Part shown: positions 1 through 9,612 of the stretch, piece after piece
How positions within the stretch are numbered: the first letter of the stretch is position 1
Layout of the letters: every line of letters starts with the position of its first letter
Origin: an uncultured SAR86 cluster bacterium
GTDB taxonomy: Bacteria; Pseudomonadota; Gammaproteobacteria; Magnimaribacterales; D2472
DNA: 64,000 nucleotides
Assembly (NCBI GenBank): GCA_943788515.1
Contig: CALSQM010000003.1
Location: 1 to 64,000, forward strand
Reading direction: 5' to 3'
Position numbers and translations under genes: made by a program
Notes under the pieces: generated by a model
Seen by the model: the letters and a program-made list of their open reading frames with translations, nothing else
What the model was told of the DNA's origin: nothing
Databases searched by the model: none

Positions 1-432
1 ATTGGTAAAAGAGGTGAGGAAATTGATAACCTGAAAAAAGCAGTTCAAAAAATTGTTAAAAAACCAGCACAAATAAATATTAAAGAGGTTAGAAAGCCTG
101 ATTTAGATGCACAGATTTTAGCCGAGGGTGTCGCTCAGCAATTAGAAAGAAGGGTTATGTTTAGAAGAGCTATGAAAAGAACTGTTCAAAGCGCTCTTAG
201 ACAAAGTGCTAAAGGTGTAAGGGTTGAGGTATCAGGAAGATTAAATGGTGCTGAGATTGCAAGAACCGAATGGTACAGAGAAGGAAGAGTTCCTTTGCAC
301 ACACTTAGAGCAGATATCGATTACGGTACTGCCGAAGCATTAACAACATATGGAATTATTGGTGTAAAAGTCTGGGTATTTAAAGGTGAAATCACTGAAG
401 ACCCATACAAAGTAGATATAGGGGCTAATTAA
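1..432 (+). CDS. rpsC: 30S ribosomal protein S3 (5' end outside window)
   Basis: Small-subunit protein at the mRNA entry site. The frame is open from base 1 and holds the last 143 codons: the end of the KH domain ([11 protein letters not shown]), then the S3 C-terminal domain with [32 protein letters not shown] and [12 protein letters not shown], nearly identical to E. coli S3. It ends GAN, without the long basic tail of E. coli S3. rplP starts five bases downstream in the same transcription unit. The N-terminus lies upstream of this window. Confidence 0.97.
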   Translation: MGKRGEEIDNLKKAVQKIVKKPAQINIKEVRKPDLDAQILAEGVAQQLERRVMFRRAMKRTVQSALRQSAKGVRVEVSGRLNGAEIARTEWYREGRVPLHTLRADIDYGTAEALTTYGIIGVKVWVFKGEITEDPYKVDIGAN

Positions 433-437
433 TAATT

Positions 438-848
438 ATGTTACAACCAAAACAAACTAAGTTTAGAAAGATGCACAAAGGCCGTAATAGAGGTCTTGCA
501 CAAAATGGTAATACAGTTGCCTTTGGTAGGTTTGGATTAGTTGCATCTGATAGAGGGCGTATAACTGCTCGACAAATCGAAGCAGCTAGACGAGCAATGA
601 CAAGACATATTAAAAGGGGTGGAAATATTTGGATTAGAATTTTTCCAGACAAACCAATTACTAAAAAGCCTTTAGAAGTCCGTATGGGTAAAGGTAAAGG
701 TAATGTAGAGTACTGGGTTGCTCTTGTTCAGCCTGGAAAAGTCATGTTTGAAATGGCTGGTGTTGAAGAAGAACTAGCTAGAGAGGCTTTTAAATTAGCC
801 GCTGCAAAACTTCCAGTTAAAACTCACTTTATAAGAAAGGATGTATAA
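438..848 (+). CDS. rplP: 50S ribosomal protein L16
   Basis: Large-subunit protein near the A-site tRNA elbow. The 136-residue product has the family's full length, with [19 protein letters not shown] at the N-terminus and [18 protein letters not shown] and [14 protein letters not shown] further on. It sits between rpsC and rpmC as in the S10 operon, and its stop is immediately followed by the rpmC start. Confidence 0.98.
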   Translation: MLQPKQTKFRKMHKGRNRGLAQNGNTVAFGRFGLVASDRGRITARQIEAARRAMTRHIKRGGNIWIRIFPDKPITKKPLEVRMGKGKGNVEYWVALVQPGKVMFEMAGVEEELAREAFKLAAAKLPVKTHFIRKDV

Positions 849-1055
849 ATGAGCAAAGAAATTTTAGATCTAAGAAAAAAGAATTTAGAGCAACTAGATG
901 CTGAATTAGCAACTAGTAGAGAGTCTCAATTTAATTTAAGAATTAAGCATAAAACTGGACAACTTAACGAAACCAACCAACTGACTTTAGTAAGAAAGAG
1001 AATTGCAAAAATAAAAACATTAATGAATGAATTAAAAATTAAGGATAGCAAATAA
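849..1055 (+). CDS. rpmC: 50S ribosomal protein L29
   Basis: Small helical protein of the polypeptide exit-tunnel rim, next to L23, where trigger factor and SRP dock. The 68 residues are normal for the family, with the conserved stretch [15 protein letters not shown] near the C-terminus. The start abuts the rplP stop, and its TAA shares a base with the rpsQ ATG (TAATG), which suggests translational coupling. Confidence 0.96.
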   Translation: MSKEILDLRKKNLEQLDAELATSRESQFNLRIKHKTGQLNETNQLTLVRKRIAKIKTLMNELKIKDSK

Positions 1056-1342
1056 TGAACTCAACTAATCCAAGAATTCTTTCAGGAGTTGTAATTAGCG
1101 ACAAAGCTGATAAAACGATAACTGTAAAAATTGAAAGAAAAGTCAAGCATCCTCTATATGGGAAAGTCATGAAAAGAGCAACGAAAGTTCATGCTCATGA
1201 TGAAAACAATAGCGCTGCAATTGGTGACCAAGTAACTGTTAAAGAATGCAGACCATTCTCTAAGAGCAAAACTTGGATTCTGGTTGAAGGCGATATCCAA
1301 AATCTATCAGAGAAAGCTGAAGTTACTGGGGAGAATGAATAA
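1055..1342 (+). CDS. rpsQ: 30S ribosomal protein S17
   Basis: 16S rRNA-binding OB-fold protein. The 95 residues include [18 protein letters not shown] and [19 protein letters not shown], typical of S17, with a slightly long acidic C-terminal tail ([12 protein letters not shown]). Both ends overlap neighbours by one base. In E. coli this is the last S10-operon gene and an intergenic gap with the spc promoter follows; here rplN starts directly on its stop codon. Confidence 0.97.
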   Translation: MNSTNPRILSGVVISDKADKTITVKIERKVKHPLYGKVMKRATKVHAHDENNSAAIGDQVTVKECRPFSKSKTWILVEGDIQNLSEKAEVTGENE

Positions 1343-1710
1343 TGATTCAAATGCAATCACTTTTAAAAATTGCTGATAATAGCGGTGCTAGAAGCGTCAT
1401 GTGTATTAAAGTCCTTGGCGGATCAAAAAGAAGGTATGCCAATATTGGTGACATAATCAAAGTAGCAATTCGTGAGGCTATTCCTACTGGGAAAGTAAAG
1501 AAAGGACAAGTTGTTGACGCCCTTATTGTTAGAACAAGAAAAGGTGTAAGAAGAAAAGATGGCTCACTAATTAAATTTGATGAGAATGCCGCAGTCCTAA
1601 TTAATAATCAAAAAGCTCCAATTGGCACTAGGGTTTTTGGACCAGTTACTAGAGAGCTTAGAGATGGGAAGCATATGAAAATTCTATCATTGGCTCCTGA
1701 GGTTATATAA
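1342..1710 (+). CDS. rplN: 50S ribosomal protein L14
   Basis: Large-subunit protein of the inter-subunit bridge next to L19. It has 122 residues with [36 protein letters not shown] and [16 protein letters not shown], all standard L14 blocks. Its ATG overlaps the rpsQ stop, so the spc block is fused to the S10 block with no space for a separate promoter. Confidence 0.98.
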   Translation: MIQMQSLLKIADNSGARSVMCIKVLGGSKRRYANIGDIIKVAIREAIPTGKVKKGQVVDALIVRTRKGVRRKDGSLIKFDENAAVLINNQKAPIGTRVFGPVTRELRDGKHMKILSLAPEVI

Positions 1711-1712
1711 AA

Positions 1713-2042
1713 ATGAATATTGTTCCAACAAAATTAAAAACAGGTGATGAAGTTGTAGTAGTCACTGGGAAAGATAAGGGCAAAAAAGGTACCTTAAGAA
1801 AAATACTTAAAGCAAAAAATAAAGGATTTGTTACTGGTATTAACATGGTAAAAAAACACACTAAACCAAATCCAGAAATGGGCATTACTGGTGGTGTTGT
1901 AGAGCAAGAGGCAGCTATTGAGTTATCTAATATTGCTATATGGAATCCTTCAAAAAAATCAAAAGATAAGATTTCCTATTCAAAAGATAGTGATGGAAAA
2001 AAAATACGATTATTTAAATCAGACAAAAAAGAGATTAAGTAA
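1713..2042 (+). CDS. rplX: 50S ribosomal protein L24
   Basis: Assembly-initiator protein of the large subunit with an N-terminal KOW domain (LKTGDEVVVVTGKDKGKKG, residues about 8-26), then NMVKKHTKPNPEMGITGGVVEQEAAIELSNI. It is 109 residues, close to the usual 104. It starts two bases after rplN and its stop directly precedes the rplE start. Confidence 0.97.
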   Translation: MNIVPTKLKTGDEVVVVTGKDKGKKGTLRKILKAKNKGFVTGINMVKKHTKPNPEMGITGGVVEQEAAIELSNIAIWNPSKKSKDKISYSKDSDGKKIRLFKSDKKEIK

Positions 2043-2582
2043 ATGGCAAATTTAAGAGAAAGATATAACACAGAACTAAAGGCTGTCCTTCAAGAGAAGT
2101 TAGGTATGAATAATGTCATGGCTGTTCCAAAGCTTACTAAAGTAGTTATTAACATGGGTGTTGGTGAAGCTGCAAATGACAAAAAACATTTAGAATCTGC
2201 TGTTCAAAATATGACAGCAATAGCTGGGCAAAAGCCTGTTGTTACTAAAGCTAGACAATCTGTTGCAAGTTTTAAAATAAGAGAAGGTTGGCCGATTGGT
2301 TGCAAAGTTACTCTTAGAGGAAACAAGATGTATGAGTTTATGGAAAGGTTGATTGATATTGCTATTCCAAGGGAAAGAGACTTCAGAGGGCTTAATCCTA
2401 AATCTTTTGATGGCCAGGGAAATTATAATTTTGGTATTAAAGAGCAAATTATTTTCCCAGAAATTAAATTCGATAATGTAGACACAATTAGAGGTATGGA
2501 TATTTGTATCAATACGTCGGCAACAAACAAAGAAGATGCTAAAGCTTTATTAGAAGTTTTAGAATTTCCATTTAAAAAGTAG
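2043..2582 (+). CDS. rplE: 50S ribosomal protein L5
   Basis: 5S rRNA-binding protein of the central protuberance. The 179 residues match the family length; conserved blocks are [40 protein letters not shown] and [17 protein letters not shown]. In E. coli the start of this gene is the S8 repressor site for the spc operon. I could not recognise that RNA structure here, and there is no spacer between rplX and rplE. Confidence 0.98.
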   Translation: MANLRERYNTELKAVLQEKLGMNNVMAVPKLTKVVINMGVGEAANDKKHLESAVQNMTAIAGQKPVVTKARQSVASFKIREGWPIGCKVTLRGNKMYEFMERLIDIAIPRERDFRGLNPKSFDGQGNYNFGIKEQIIFPEIKFDNVDTIRGMDICINTSATNKEDAKALLEVLEFPFKK

Positions 2583-2591
2583 GTATTAGAA

Positions 2592-2897
2592 ATGGCAAAA
2601 AAATCAATGATCGCTAGAGAAGTTAAGAGAATTAAAACAGTTGCTAAGTTTGCTGAAAAAAGAGCAAGCCTGAAAGCAATTGTTAACGATACTAACGCTT
2701 CGAGTGAGGAAAGGTATGAGGCTTCTATCAAGCTTCAAAAGCTTCCAAGAAACTCTAGTCCTTCAAGAGTTGTAAGAAGATGTCAAATTACAGGCAGACC
2801 TCATGCTGTATATAGAAAATTTGGCCTAAGTAGAATCAAACTGAGAGAAGCCGCAATGAGAGGCGATATCCCAGGTTTAGTTAAATCAAGTTGGTAA
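2592..2897 (+). CDS. rpsN: 30S ribosomal protein S14 (zinc-free form)
   Basis: Small-subunit head protein. The 101-residue product is the long, zinc-free type: the C-terminal region reads [20 protein letters not shown] with a single cysteine instead of the CxxC pairs of the short form. It lies between rplE and rpsH, as in other gammaproteobacterial spc operons. Confidence 0.97.
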   Translation: MAKKSMIAREVKRIKTVAKFAEKRASLKAIVNDTNASSEERYEASIKLQKLPRNSSPSRVVRRCQITGRPHAVYRKFGLSRIKLREAAMRGDIPGLVKSSW

Positions 2898-2901
2898 TAA
2901 T

Positions 2902-3297
2902 ATGAGTTTTCAAGATCCTATAGCAGATTGTTTAACAAGAATTCGTAATGGCTTAATGCGCGGCAAAGTCAATGTGATGGTTCCTCACTCTAAATTAAAA
3001 CATGAGCTAATCAATGTTTTAATCTCAGAGGGTTATATTAAAGGAGTAGAAAGAGTAGAAGAAGATGGCAAGCCGTCTCTTAAAGTCGCTCTTAAATACC
3101 ATAATTCAGCACCAGCAATTAAAACTATTAAAAGAATAAGTAAGCCAAGTCTAAGAAACTACTCAGCTTCAACTGATTTAGATACAGTTAAAAATGGTTT
3201 GGGCGCTTTTATAGTATCCACCAACCAAGGCTTAATGACTGATTCAGAAGCAAGATCCAAGAATGTTGGTGGCGAAATTCTTTGCGAGGTATTTTAA
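2902..3297 (+). CDS. rpsH: 30S ribosomal protein S8
   Basis: 16S rRNA-binding protein of the platform and, in E. coli, translational repressor of the spc operon. The 131 residues begin MSFQDPIADCLTRIRNG and end VGGEILCEVF, both diagnostic. The TAA stop is followed after one base by the rplF ATG. Confidence 0.98.
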   Translation: MSFQDPIADCLTRIRNGLMRGKVNVMVPHSKLKHELINVLISEGYIKGVERVEEDGKPSLKVALKYHNSAPAIKTIKRISKPSLRNYSASTDLDTVKNGLGAFIVSTNQGLMTDSEARSKNVGGEILCEVF

Positions 3298-3298
3298 T

Positions 3299-3841
3299 AT
3301 GTCCAGAGTAGCAAAAAGCCCAATAAATATAGTAGATGGCGTTAATGTCAATGTTACTAATGAATCTATTGAGGTTAAGGGAAAAATTGGCGAAATGAGC
3401 TTTGATCTTCCTGAAACAATTTCTTTAGAAGTTATTGAAAATCTAATTCATGTTAAGTATGACGAAACAAAACAGCAGTCTATTGCATTAGCAGGCACAA
3501 CAAGAGCTCTAGTTAATAATATGATAGTGGGCGTCTCTCAAGGTTTTGAGAAGAAACTTGAATTGAAAGGTGTTGGTTATAGGGCTAAGGCATCAGGAAA
3601 ATTATTAGAACTTACTTTAGGTTTTTCACATCCAGTTAAGTATCAACTTCCAGATGAAGTTGAAGTAGAAACTCCATCACAAACAGAAGTAGTGTTGAAA
3701 AGTTATAACAAGCAGATTCTAGGTCAAGCAGCAGCTGAAATCAGAGCATTTAGACCACCTGAGCCATATAAAGGTAAAGGCGTTAGATATTCTGATGAAA
3801 ATGTAAGAAGAAAAGAAGCTAAAAAAGCAGCTGGAGCATAA
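3299..3841 (+). CDS. rplF: 50S ribosomal protein L6
   Basis: Large-subunit protein next to the factor-binding site. I chose the ATG at 3299 (MSRVAKSPINI) over an upstream in-frame ATG at 3263 that lies inside rpsH, because it gives the family's usual N-terminus and 180 residues. Conserved C-terminal blocks are LKSYNKQILGQAAAEIRAFR and PEPYKGKGVRYSDE. Confidence 0.97.
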   Translation: MSRVAKSPINIVDGVNVNVTNESIEVKGKIGEMSFDLPETISLEVIENLIHVKYDETKQQSIALAGTTRALVNNMIVGVSQGFEKKLELKGVGYRAKASGKLLELTLGFSHPVKYQLPDEVEVETPSQTEVVLKSYNKQILGQAAAEIRAFRPPEPYKGKGVRYSDENVRRKEAKKAAGA

Positions 3842-3844
3842 GAA

Positions 3845-4192
3845 ATGAGCGATAAAAATATATCTAGATTAAGAAGAGCAAAGAAAACTAGAATGAAAAT
3901 CAAGGATCAGGATTCTCCAAGACTTTCAGTTTATAGATCTTCAAAAAACTTTTATGCACAAATTTTTGATAATTTAGGCACGAAAGTAATCGCATCAGCC
4001 TCTACAGTTGAAAAAGACTTAGAAAATAGATCTAACAATACAGAAAGTGCTGAAGCGGTTGGTAAAAGAGTCGCTGAAAGAGCTATTGAAAATGGAATTA
4101 AGAAAGTTGTATTTGATAGATCTGGTTATAAATATCACGGAAGAATAAAAGCATTAGCTGATTCAGCTAGAAAAGCTGGACTGGAGTTTTAA
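3845..4192 (+). CDS. rplR: 50S ribosomal protein L18
   Basis: 5S rRNA-binding protein. The 115 residues include PRLSVYRSSKNFYAQIFDN, AVGKRVAERAIENGIKKVVF and DRSGYKYHGRIKALADSARK, the standard L18 core. It follows rplF by three bases and precedes rpsE. Confidence 0.97.
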   Translation: MSDKNISRLRRAKKTRMKIKDQDSPRLSVYRSSKNFYAQIFDNLGTKVIASASTVEKDLENRSNNTESAEAVGKRVAERAIENGIKKVVFDRSGYKYHGRIKALADSARKAGLEF

Positions 4193-4199
4193 TTAAATT

Positions 4200-4709
4200 A
4201 TGAAAGAAAATAATGTAGCAAACAATCAACAAGTTGACGCTTTAGAAGAAAAGTTAGTCCAAGTTAACAGAGTTGCAAAAGTTGTAAAAGGTGGACGTAT
4301 ATTTGGTTTTACCGCCTTGACTGTTGTAGGTGATGGTAATGGAAGGGTTGGTTTTGGAAGAGGTAAAGCAAAAGAAGTGCCAATCGCAATTCAAAAAGCT
4401 ATGGAAAATGCAAGAAGAAGCATGGTTGAGGTTGAGTTAAACAATACAACTTTATGGTATCCAGTTAAAGCTAAGCATGGTTCTGCAAATGTATATATGC
4501 AACCAGCATCAGAAGGTACTGGAATCATTGCTGGTGGTGCAATGAGGGCTGTTCTTGAGTTAGCTGGAGTTCAAAATGTTTTGGCTAAATGTTATGGGTC
4601 TACTAATCCTGTAAATGTTGTAAGAGCTACTATTAATGCTTTAAGCGCAATGGAGTCTCCAGATACCGTTGCAGCAAGAAGAGGAAAAAAAGTTGAGAAA
4701 GCATCATGA
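4200..4709 (+). CDS. rpsE: 30S ribosomal protein S5
   Basis: Decoding-fidelity protein. The 169 residues carry the S5 double-stranded RNA-binding domain ([38 protein letters not shown]) and the C-terminal domain ([18 protein letters not shown]). Its last four bases overlap the rpmD start (ATGA), which suggests coupled translation. Confidence 0.98.
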   Translation: MKENNVANNQQVDALEEKLVQVNRVAKVVKGGRIFGFTALTVVGDGNGRVGFGRGKAKEVPIAIQKAMENARRSMVEVELNNTTLWYPVKAKHGSANVYMQPASEGTGIIAGGAMRAVLELAGVQNVLAKCYGSTNPVNVVRATINALSAMESPDTVAARRGKKVEKAS

Positions 4710-4894
4710 GTAAAGACAAAACAATGACAATAAAATTAGTAAAAAGTGGAATAGGTCGAATGAAAAGACACAAACTTTGCATTAAAGGACTTGGTTTTAA
4801 AAGACTAAACCAAACAGTAACAGTAGTTGACACTCCTAGTAATAGAGGACTTGTTAATAAAATATCTGACATGATAGAGATTCAGGAAAGCTAA
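4706..4894 (+). CDS. rpmD: 50S ribosomal protein L30
   Basis: Small large-subunit protein of 62 residues. The signature is [20 protein letters not shown] and [20 protein letters not shown], the usual L30 pattern. It overlaps rpsE by four bases, and rplO begins one base after its stop. Confidence 0.96.
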   Translation: MSKDKTMTIKLVKSGIGRMKRHKLCIKGLGFKRLNQTVTVVDTPSNRGLVNKISDMIEIQES

Positions 4895-4895
4895 A

Positions 4896-5402
4896 ATGAG
4901 TGAAAACGAAACAAATAATATGACGCTAAACAGTTTGTCTAATAAAGGGACATCTCAAAATAGAAAGAGAGTTGGTCGCGGAATGGGCTCTGGAACAGGA
5001 AAAACAGCTGGTAGAGGTCACAAAGGTCAAAAATCTAGAACTGGTGGAGGTGTAAGAGCTGGTTTTGAGGGTGGGCAAATGCCACTTCAAATGAGGTTAC
5101 CTAAATTTGGTTTCACTTCTAGAACAAATAACCATTTAAAAGAAGTAAATGTAAAAAACCTTAATGGGCTGGATGTTATTACTATCGAGACTTTAAAAGA
5201 AAATAAAATTATTTCTAAGTCTGTAAAAAAAGTAAAAATATTTGGTACTTTTGATCTTGAATCAAAATTAAAAGTTCAAGGCATTAAAGTTACTAAGGGC
5301 GCAAAAGAGTCTATAGAAAAAGCTGGTGGAAGTGTTGCTGATGTTATCGCTCCAGTAATACGACCAAAAGGCGTGAAAAAAACTGATAGGACTTCAGGAT
5401 AA
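4896..5402 (+). CDS. rplO: 50S ribosomal protein L15
   Basis: Late-assembly large-subunit protein with KRVGRGMGSGTGKTAGRGHK and GGVRAGFEGGQMPLQMRLPK. The product is 168 residues against about 144 in E. coli, through an eight-residue N-terminal extension and a longer C-terminal tail. A second ATG at 4920 would give the usual MTLNSLS start, but AGGAAA seven bases before 4896 favours the upstream start. secY follows after three bases. Confidence 0.95.
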   Translation: MSENETNNMTLNSLSNKGTSQNRKRVGRGMGSGTGKTAGRGHKGQKSRTGGGVRAGFEGGQMPLQMRLPKFGFTSRTNNHLKEVNVKNLNGLDVITIETLKENKIISKSVKKVKIFGTFDLESKLKVQGIKVTKGAKESIEKAGGSVADVIAPVIRPKGVKKTDRTSG

Positions 5403-5405
5403 TAT

Positions 5406-6707
5406 ATGACTGATCAAGGTACAGGAATGAGCGATCTTTGGAAAAGACTTCGTTTCGTATTTATTGCCATTCTTGTATATAGAATAGGCACACATATTCC
5501 TATACCTGGAATTGATCCCGATGCATTGTCATCAATGTTTGATAGAAATCAAGGAACTATTATAGAAATGTTCAACTTATTTTCTGGTGGAGCTCTAGAA
5601 AGAATGAGTATCTTTGCCCTCAATGTTGTGCCATACATTTCATCTGCAATTATTATGCAATTATTTTCTAATTCAATACCTTATTTGCAAGATTTGAAAA
5701 AAGATGGTCAAGCTGGACGAAATAAAATTACTCAATATACAAGGTATGGAACTGCTGTATTAGCTTTCATTCAAGCATCAGCATTAGCAGTTACTTTATC
5801 TGCTAGCGATCTTGCATATACTCCAGGTCCATCATTTTTAGTATCTGCAGTATTTTCAGTAGTAGCCGGAACAATGTTTTTAATGTGGTTAGGTGAGCAA
5901 GTTTCAGAAAGAGGAATTGGTAATGGAATCTCCATTATTATTGCTACAAGTATTCTTACTGGAATACCTGGGGCTATTGGTCAATCATTAGAACAAACAA
6001 TATCACGAGAAATCAGTCCTCTTTTATTAGTTGCCATTGGGCTTTTAACAATGGCAGTCATAGCTGTTGTTGTATTTATTGAAAGGGGACAAAGAAGAAT
6101 TACAGTTAATTATGCACAAAGGCAACAAGGTAGAAAGCTTATGCAGGCTCAGACTAGCCATCTACCATTTAAAGTAAATATGGCTGGTGTTATACCAGCA
6201 ATTTTTGCAAGTACCTTTTTACTTTTTCCAGCATCACTATCAACATGGTTTGGAGAAAGTGATTCATCAGGTTTCTTGCAAAGCTTTTCACTAGCCTTAA
6301 ACCCAGGACAGCCATTATATGTCCTTGTATTTGCTGGATTAATTATAAGTTTCTGTTTTATATGGCTGGCATTAACATTTAATACTAGAGAAGTTTCAGA
6401 TAATTTAAAGCGTTCAGGTGCTTATATCGCTGGAATAAGACCAGGCGAGCAAACTTCAAATTATATAGACGCGGTATTGGCTAGATTAACAGTGTTTGGA
6501 GCAATATATTTAACATTAATCTGCCTACTTCCTTTAGCCCTAATTAATTTTGCTGGAATATCACCATCAATATCTGTTGGTGGCACTTCAGTTTTAATTA
6601 TTGTTGTTGTGTTAATGGATTTTATGTCTCAAGTGCAATCACACATGATGTCAAATCAATATTCATCACTAATGAAGAAAGCTAATTTAAAAAAATATAA
6701 AAGGTAA
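5406..6707 (+). CDS. secY: SecY preprotein translocase channel subunit
   Basis: Core of the SecYEG inner-membrane protein channel. It has 433 residues and about ten membrane helices. Family blocks are seen at the N-terminus ([20 protein letters not shown]), near residue 165 ([18 protein letters not shown]), in the cytosolic loop ([20 protein letters not shown]), and near residue 330 ([20 protein letters not shown]). It sits between rplO and rpmJ, the conserved end of the spc operon. Confidence 0.98.
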   Translation: MTDQGTGMSDLWKRLRFVFIAILVYRIGTHIPIPGIDPDALSSMFDRNQGTIIEMFNLFSGGALERMSIFALNVVPYISSAIIMQLFSNSIPYLQDLKKDGQAGRNKITQYTRYGTAVLAFIQASALAVTLSASDLAYTPGPSFLVSAVFSVVAGTMFLMWLGEQVSERGIGNGISIIIATSILTGIPGAIGQSLEQTISREISPLLLVAIGLLTMAVIAVVVFIERGQRRITVNYAQRQQGRKLMQAQTSHLPFKVNMAGVIPAIFASTFLLFPASLSTWFGESDSSGFLQSFSLALNPGQPLYVLVFAGLIISFCFIWLALTFNTREVSDNLKRSGAYIAGIRPGEQTSNYIDAVLARLTVFGAIYLTLICLLPLALINFAGISPSISVGGTSVLIIVVVLMDFMSQVQSHMMSNQYSSLMKKANLKKYKR

Positions 6708-6708
6708 T

Positions 6709-6825
6709 ATGAAAGTTAAAGCATCAGTAAAGAAAATCTGCAGAAATTGCAAAATTGTAAGACGAAATGGAGTCTTATTTGTAATCTGTAAAACAGACCA
6801 AAAACATAAACAAAGGCAAGGTTAA
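6709..6825 (+). CDS. rpmJ: 50S ribosomal protein L36 (zinc-ribbon form)
   Basis: A 38-codon gene filling the gap between secY and rpsM. The translation begins [19 protein letters not shown] and ends QKHKQRQG, nearly identical to E. coli RpmJ. The zinc ligands CxxC, a third Cys and a His (CKTDQKH) are all present, so this is the zinc-binding form. Confidence 0.96.
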   Translation: MKVKASVKKICRNCKIVRRNGVLFVICKTDQKHKQRQG

Positions 6826-6828
6826 GAT

Positions 6829-7188
6829 ATGGCAAGGATAGCAGGAGTAAATATTCCAGAAAATAAACATGTTGAGATTTCATTAACTCACATATTTGGA
6901 ATTGGCAGAAAAACAGCACAAGATATTTGTAAAGAGTTAAAGATTGATTACACAAGAAAGATTTCTGACTTAACAGAAGATGAAATTGAAAACTTAAGAA
7001 CTGCTATTGGCAAGTTTGTTGTTGAGGGTGATCTAAGAAGAAATATAAGTACAAATATTAAGAGACTTATGGATCTAGGTAGTTACCGTGGAATTAGACA
7101 TAGAAGAAAATTACCTACTAGAGGTCAAAATACTAAGAATAATGCAAGAACAAGAAAAGGCGCTAAGAAACCTATGAGAGGATCATAA
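6829..7188 (+). CDS. rpsM: 30S ribosomal protein S13
   Basis: Small-subunit head protein contacting L5 and P-site tRNA. The 119 residues start [20 protein letters not shown] and contain [20 protein letters not shown] and [13 protein letters not shown] at the basic C-terminus. It starts three bases after rpmJ, so the usual leader in front of the alpha operon, with its S4-binding pseudoknot, is absent here. Confidence 0.98.
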   Translation: MARIAGVNIPENKHVEISLTHIFGIGRKTAQDICKELKIDYTRKISDLTEDEIENLRTAIGKFVVEGDLRRNISTNIKRLMDLGSYRGIRHRRKLPTRGQNTKNNARTRKGAKKPMRGS

Positions 7189-7189
7189 G

Positions 7190-7567
7190 ATGGCAGTAAA
7201 AGGAAAGAAAGGTAAAAAAATTGTTACTGATGGTGTTGCACACATTCACTCATCATTTAACAATACGATTGTAACTATAACTGATAAGCAGGGTAACACA
7301 GTATGTTGGGCTACATCAGGTGGATCTGGTTTTAAGGGATCAAGAAAAAGTACACCATTTGCTGCTCAGATAGCTGCTGATAAAGCTGGAAATGCTGCAA
7401 AAGAATTTGGCATGATAAATTTAGACGTTAAGGTTAAAGGGCCTGGTGGTGGAAGAGAATCTGCAATCAGATCTTTAAATGCGTGTGGATTAAAAATTAA
7501 AAGTATTACAGATGTTACGCCACTACCTCACAATGGTTGTCGTCCATCTAAGAAAAGAAGAGTTTAA
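7190..7567 (+). CDS. rpsK: 30S ribosomal protein S11
   Basis: Platform protein near the mRNA exit site. The 125 residues contain [35 protein letters not shown] and [18 protein letters not shown] at the C-terminus. It begins one base after rpsM. Confidence 0.98.
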   Translation: MAVKGKKGKKIVTDGVAHIHSSFNNTIVTITDKQGNTVCWATSGGSGFKGSRKSTPFAAQIAADKAGNAAKEFGMINLDVKVKGPGGGRESAIRSLNACGLKIKSITDVTPLPHNGCRPSKKRRV

Positions 7568-7578
7568 GGGAGTATTAA

Positions 7579-8202
7579 ATGGCAAGATATACAGGACCAA
7601 CACTAAGGCTTTCAAGACGAGAAGGAACAGACCTTTATTTGAAAAGTGGTGTAAGAGCAATTGAATCAAAATGTAATATGGATTCTCCTCCAGGTGTTGC
7701 GGCTGGCGCAAGAAGAGGTAGACTTTCAGATTATGGTCTTCAGCTTAGAGAAAAGCAAAAAGTAAGACGTATGTATGGCGTTTTAGAAAAGCAATTTAGA
7801 AATTACTATAAAAAAGCTGCATCTACTAAAGGTAATACAGGTGAAAACTTATTGTCATTATTAGAAAAGAGAATGGATAACGTTGTCTATAGAATGGGTT
7901 TTGGTTCAACAAGAGCTGAAGCAAGACAAATGGTTTCTCATAAGGCCTTTAAAGTTAATGGCGAAGTTGTAAATATACCTTCTTATCAAATGAAAGCCGG
8001 AGATGAAGTTCAGGTAAGAGATAACAAGAAAGGTCACTTAAGAATTGCTGCTGCATTAAAAATAGCAGCCACGAGAGAAGATTGTGATTGGCTTGAAGTT
8101 GATGAAGCAAACTTAAAGGGAGTATTCAAATCAGTTCCTGATAGAACAGATTTAAGTACAGAAATTAACGAAAATCTTATTATTGAGCTTTACTCAAAAT
8201 AA
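7579..8202 (+). CDS. rpsD: 30S ribosomal protein S4
   Basis: Assembly-initiating small-subunit protein and, in E. coli, repressor of the alpha operon. The 207 residues include [19 protein letters not shown], the block [20 protein letters not shown] and an S4 RNA-binding fold ([20 protein letters not shown]). The N-terminus lacks the CxxC zinc motif of some homologues. A 22-base spacer with a good ribosome-binding site leads to rpoA. Confidence 0.98.
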   Translation: MARYTGPTLRLSRREGTDLYLKSGVRAIESKCNMDSPPGVAAGARRGRLSDYGLQLREKQKVRRMYGVLEKQFRNYYKKAASTKGNTGENLLSLLEKRMDNVVYRMGFGSTRAEARQMVSHKAFKVNGEVVNIPSYQMKAGDEVQVRDNKKGHLRIAAALKIAATREDCDWLEVDEANLKGVFKSVPDRTDLSTEINENLIIELYSK

Positions 8203-8224
8203 AAAATTAAAGACGGAGAAAATT

Positions 8225-9191
8225 ATGCAAATATCAGTAATAGATCTTTTAGTCCCAACTGAGATACAAGTTGACGACATAACACCAAATCTATCAAAAA
8301 TTACACTAGAACCATTAGAAAGAGGTTTTGGTCATACTCTAGGGAATGCTTTAAGAAGAATTCTTCTTTCTTCAATGCCTGGTGCGGCTGTAACAGATGT
8401 TGTTATTGATGGTATATCCCATGAGTACAGCACTATTGAAGGTGTTAGAGAGGATGTAATAGACATTCTTCTTAACATCAAAGATATGCCTGTGAACATC
8501 ATTGAAGGTAATACTACTGAAATTACTCTTGATGTAACCGGACCTTGCGATGTTTTAGCATCATCTTTTGATGTTCCTGGAAATGTAGAACTTGTAAATC
8601 AAGATTTTCACATTGCAACAATTGTAGATAAAGTAAATCTAAAAATGACACTTACAGTGCAGACTGGAAGAGGTTATGAGCCAGCTGATACTAGAGATGA
8701 TGAAGATAGAGTAGTTGGTGCTTTAAAGGTAGATGCATCATATAGTCCTGTAAGAAGAGTTTCATATACAGTTGATAATGCAAGATTTGAAAAAAGAACT
8801 GACCTTGATAAATTAGTTATTGAGCTTGAAACTGATGGCACGCTAGACCCAAAAATGGCTATTGAGCATTCAGCTACTATCCTTCAACAACAACTTAGTT
8901 CTTTTGTCGATTTAGATGCTATTGCTGAACAAGAGGCCAAGAAAGATCAAAATGACTTTGATCCTTTCCTCTTAAGATCAATTGAAGAGCTAGAATTAAC
9001 AGTTAGATCAACCAACTGTCTAAAAGCTGAAAGCATTTTCTTAATTGGAGATCTTATTCATAGGTCTGAGTTTGATTTATTAAAAACTCCAAATTTAGGA
9101 AAGAAATCACTTAACGAGATTAAAGATGTTCTTGCTTCTAAGAGAGCTATCTTTAGGAATGAATGTGGATAATTGGCCACCAGTAGGATAA
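8225..9191 (+). CDS. rpoA: RNA polymerase alpha subunit, frameshifted near its 3' end
   Basis: Alpha subunit: the N-terminal domain dimerises and assembles beta and beta-prime ([20 protein letters not shown]), and the C-terminal domain binds UP elements and activators ([35 protein letters not shown]). The ATG at 8225 lies behind ACGGAGAA; an upstream in-frame ATG inside rpsD is unlikely. As read, the frame ends at 9172 with RAIFRNECG. One extra A near 9139 explains this: in the next frame the sequence continues [15 protein letters not shown] and stops at 9191, matching the conserved GM..xNWPP terminus. The gene is very probably intact in the organism. Confidence 0.95.
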
Positions 9192-9195
9192 TAAA

Positions 9196-9564
9196 ATGAG
9201 ACATAGAAAAGCAGGAAGAAAACTTAATAGAAATTCATCTCACAGGAAGGCTCTGCTTAAAAATTTAGCAATCGCTTTAATTGAGCAGGATATTATTAGA
9301 ACTACTCTTCCTAAGGCAAAAGAGCTAAGAAAAGTTATTGAGCCACTTATTACTTTAGGCAAGGAAGATACTGTTGCAAACAGACGTCTTGCATTTAGTA
9401 GATTGAGATCAGATGCTGCAGTTGCAAAATTGTTCACTGAGATTTCAGTTAATTCAAAAGATAGAAAGGGCGGATATACAAGAATAATAAAAGCTGGCTT
9501 TAGACCTGGCGATAAAGCTGATATGGCCTACATTGAGCTTGTCGACAGAAATGGCTGGAGATGA
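9196..9564 (+). CDS. rplQ: 50S ribosomal protein L17
   Basis: Large-subunit protein of the exit-tunnel rim. The 122 residues start [20 protein letters not shown], with [20 protein letters not shown], and reach [13 protein letters not shown], where most homologues carry a short acidic Ala/Glu tail. Here the frame stops after GWR. The sequence just beyond reads EAPELKEETAA in another frame, ending at 9611, so the true stop may have been shifted by one missing base near 9556. This is the last gene of the alpha block and converges with uvrA. Confidence 0.95.
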   Translation: MRHRKAGRKLNRNSSHRKALLKNLAIALIEQDIIRTTLPKAKELRKVIEPLITLGKEDTVANRRLAFSRLRSDAAVAKLFTEISVNSKDRKGGYTRIIKAGFRPGDKADMAYIELVDRNGWR

Positions 9565-9612
9565 CAGCTTCTTCAGAAGCTCCTGAGCTAAAAGAAGAAA
9601 CAGCCGCATAAG

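Noticed and set aside
3263-3298. Upstream start for rplF
   Set aside because: It lies inside rpsH and adds residues not found in L6; the ATG at 3299 fits the family.
9567-9582. Palindrome AGCTTCT..AGAAGCT after rplQ as a terminator
   Set aside because: No T-run follows on either strand, and it lies in what may be the coding tail of L17.
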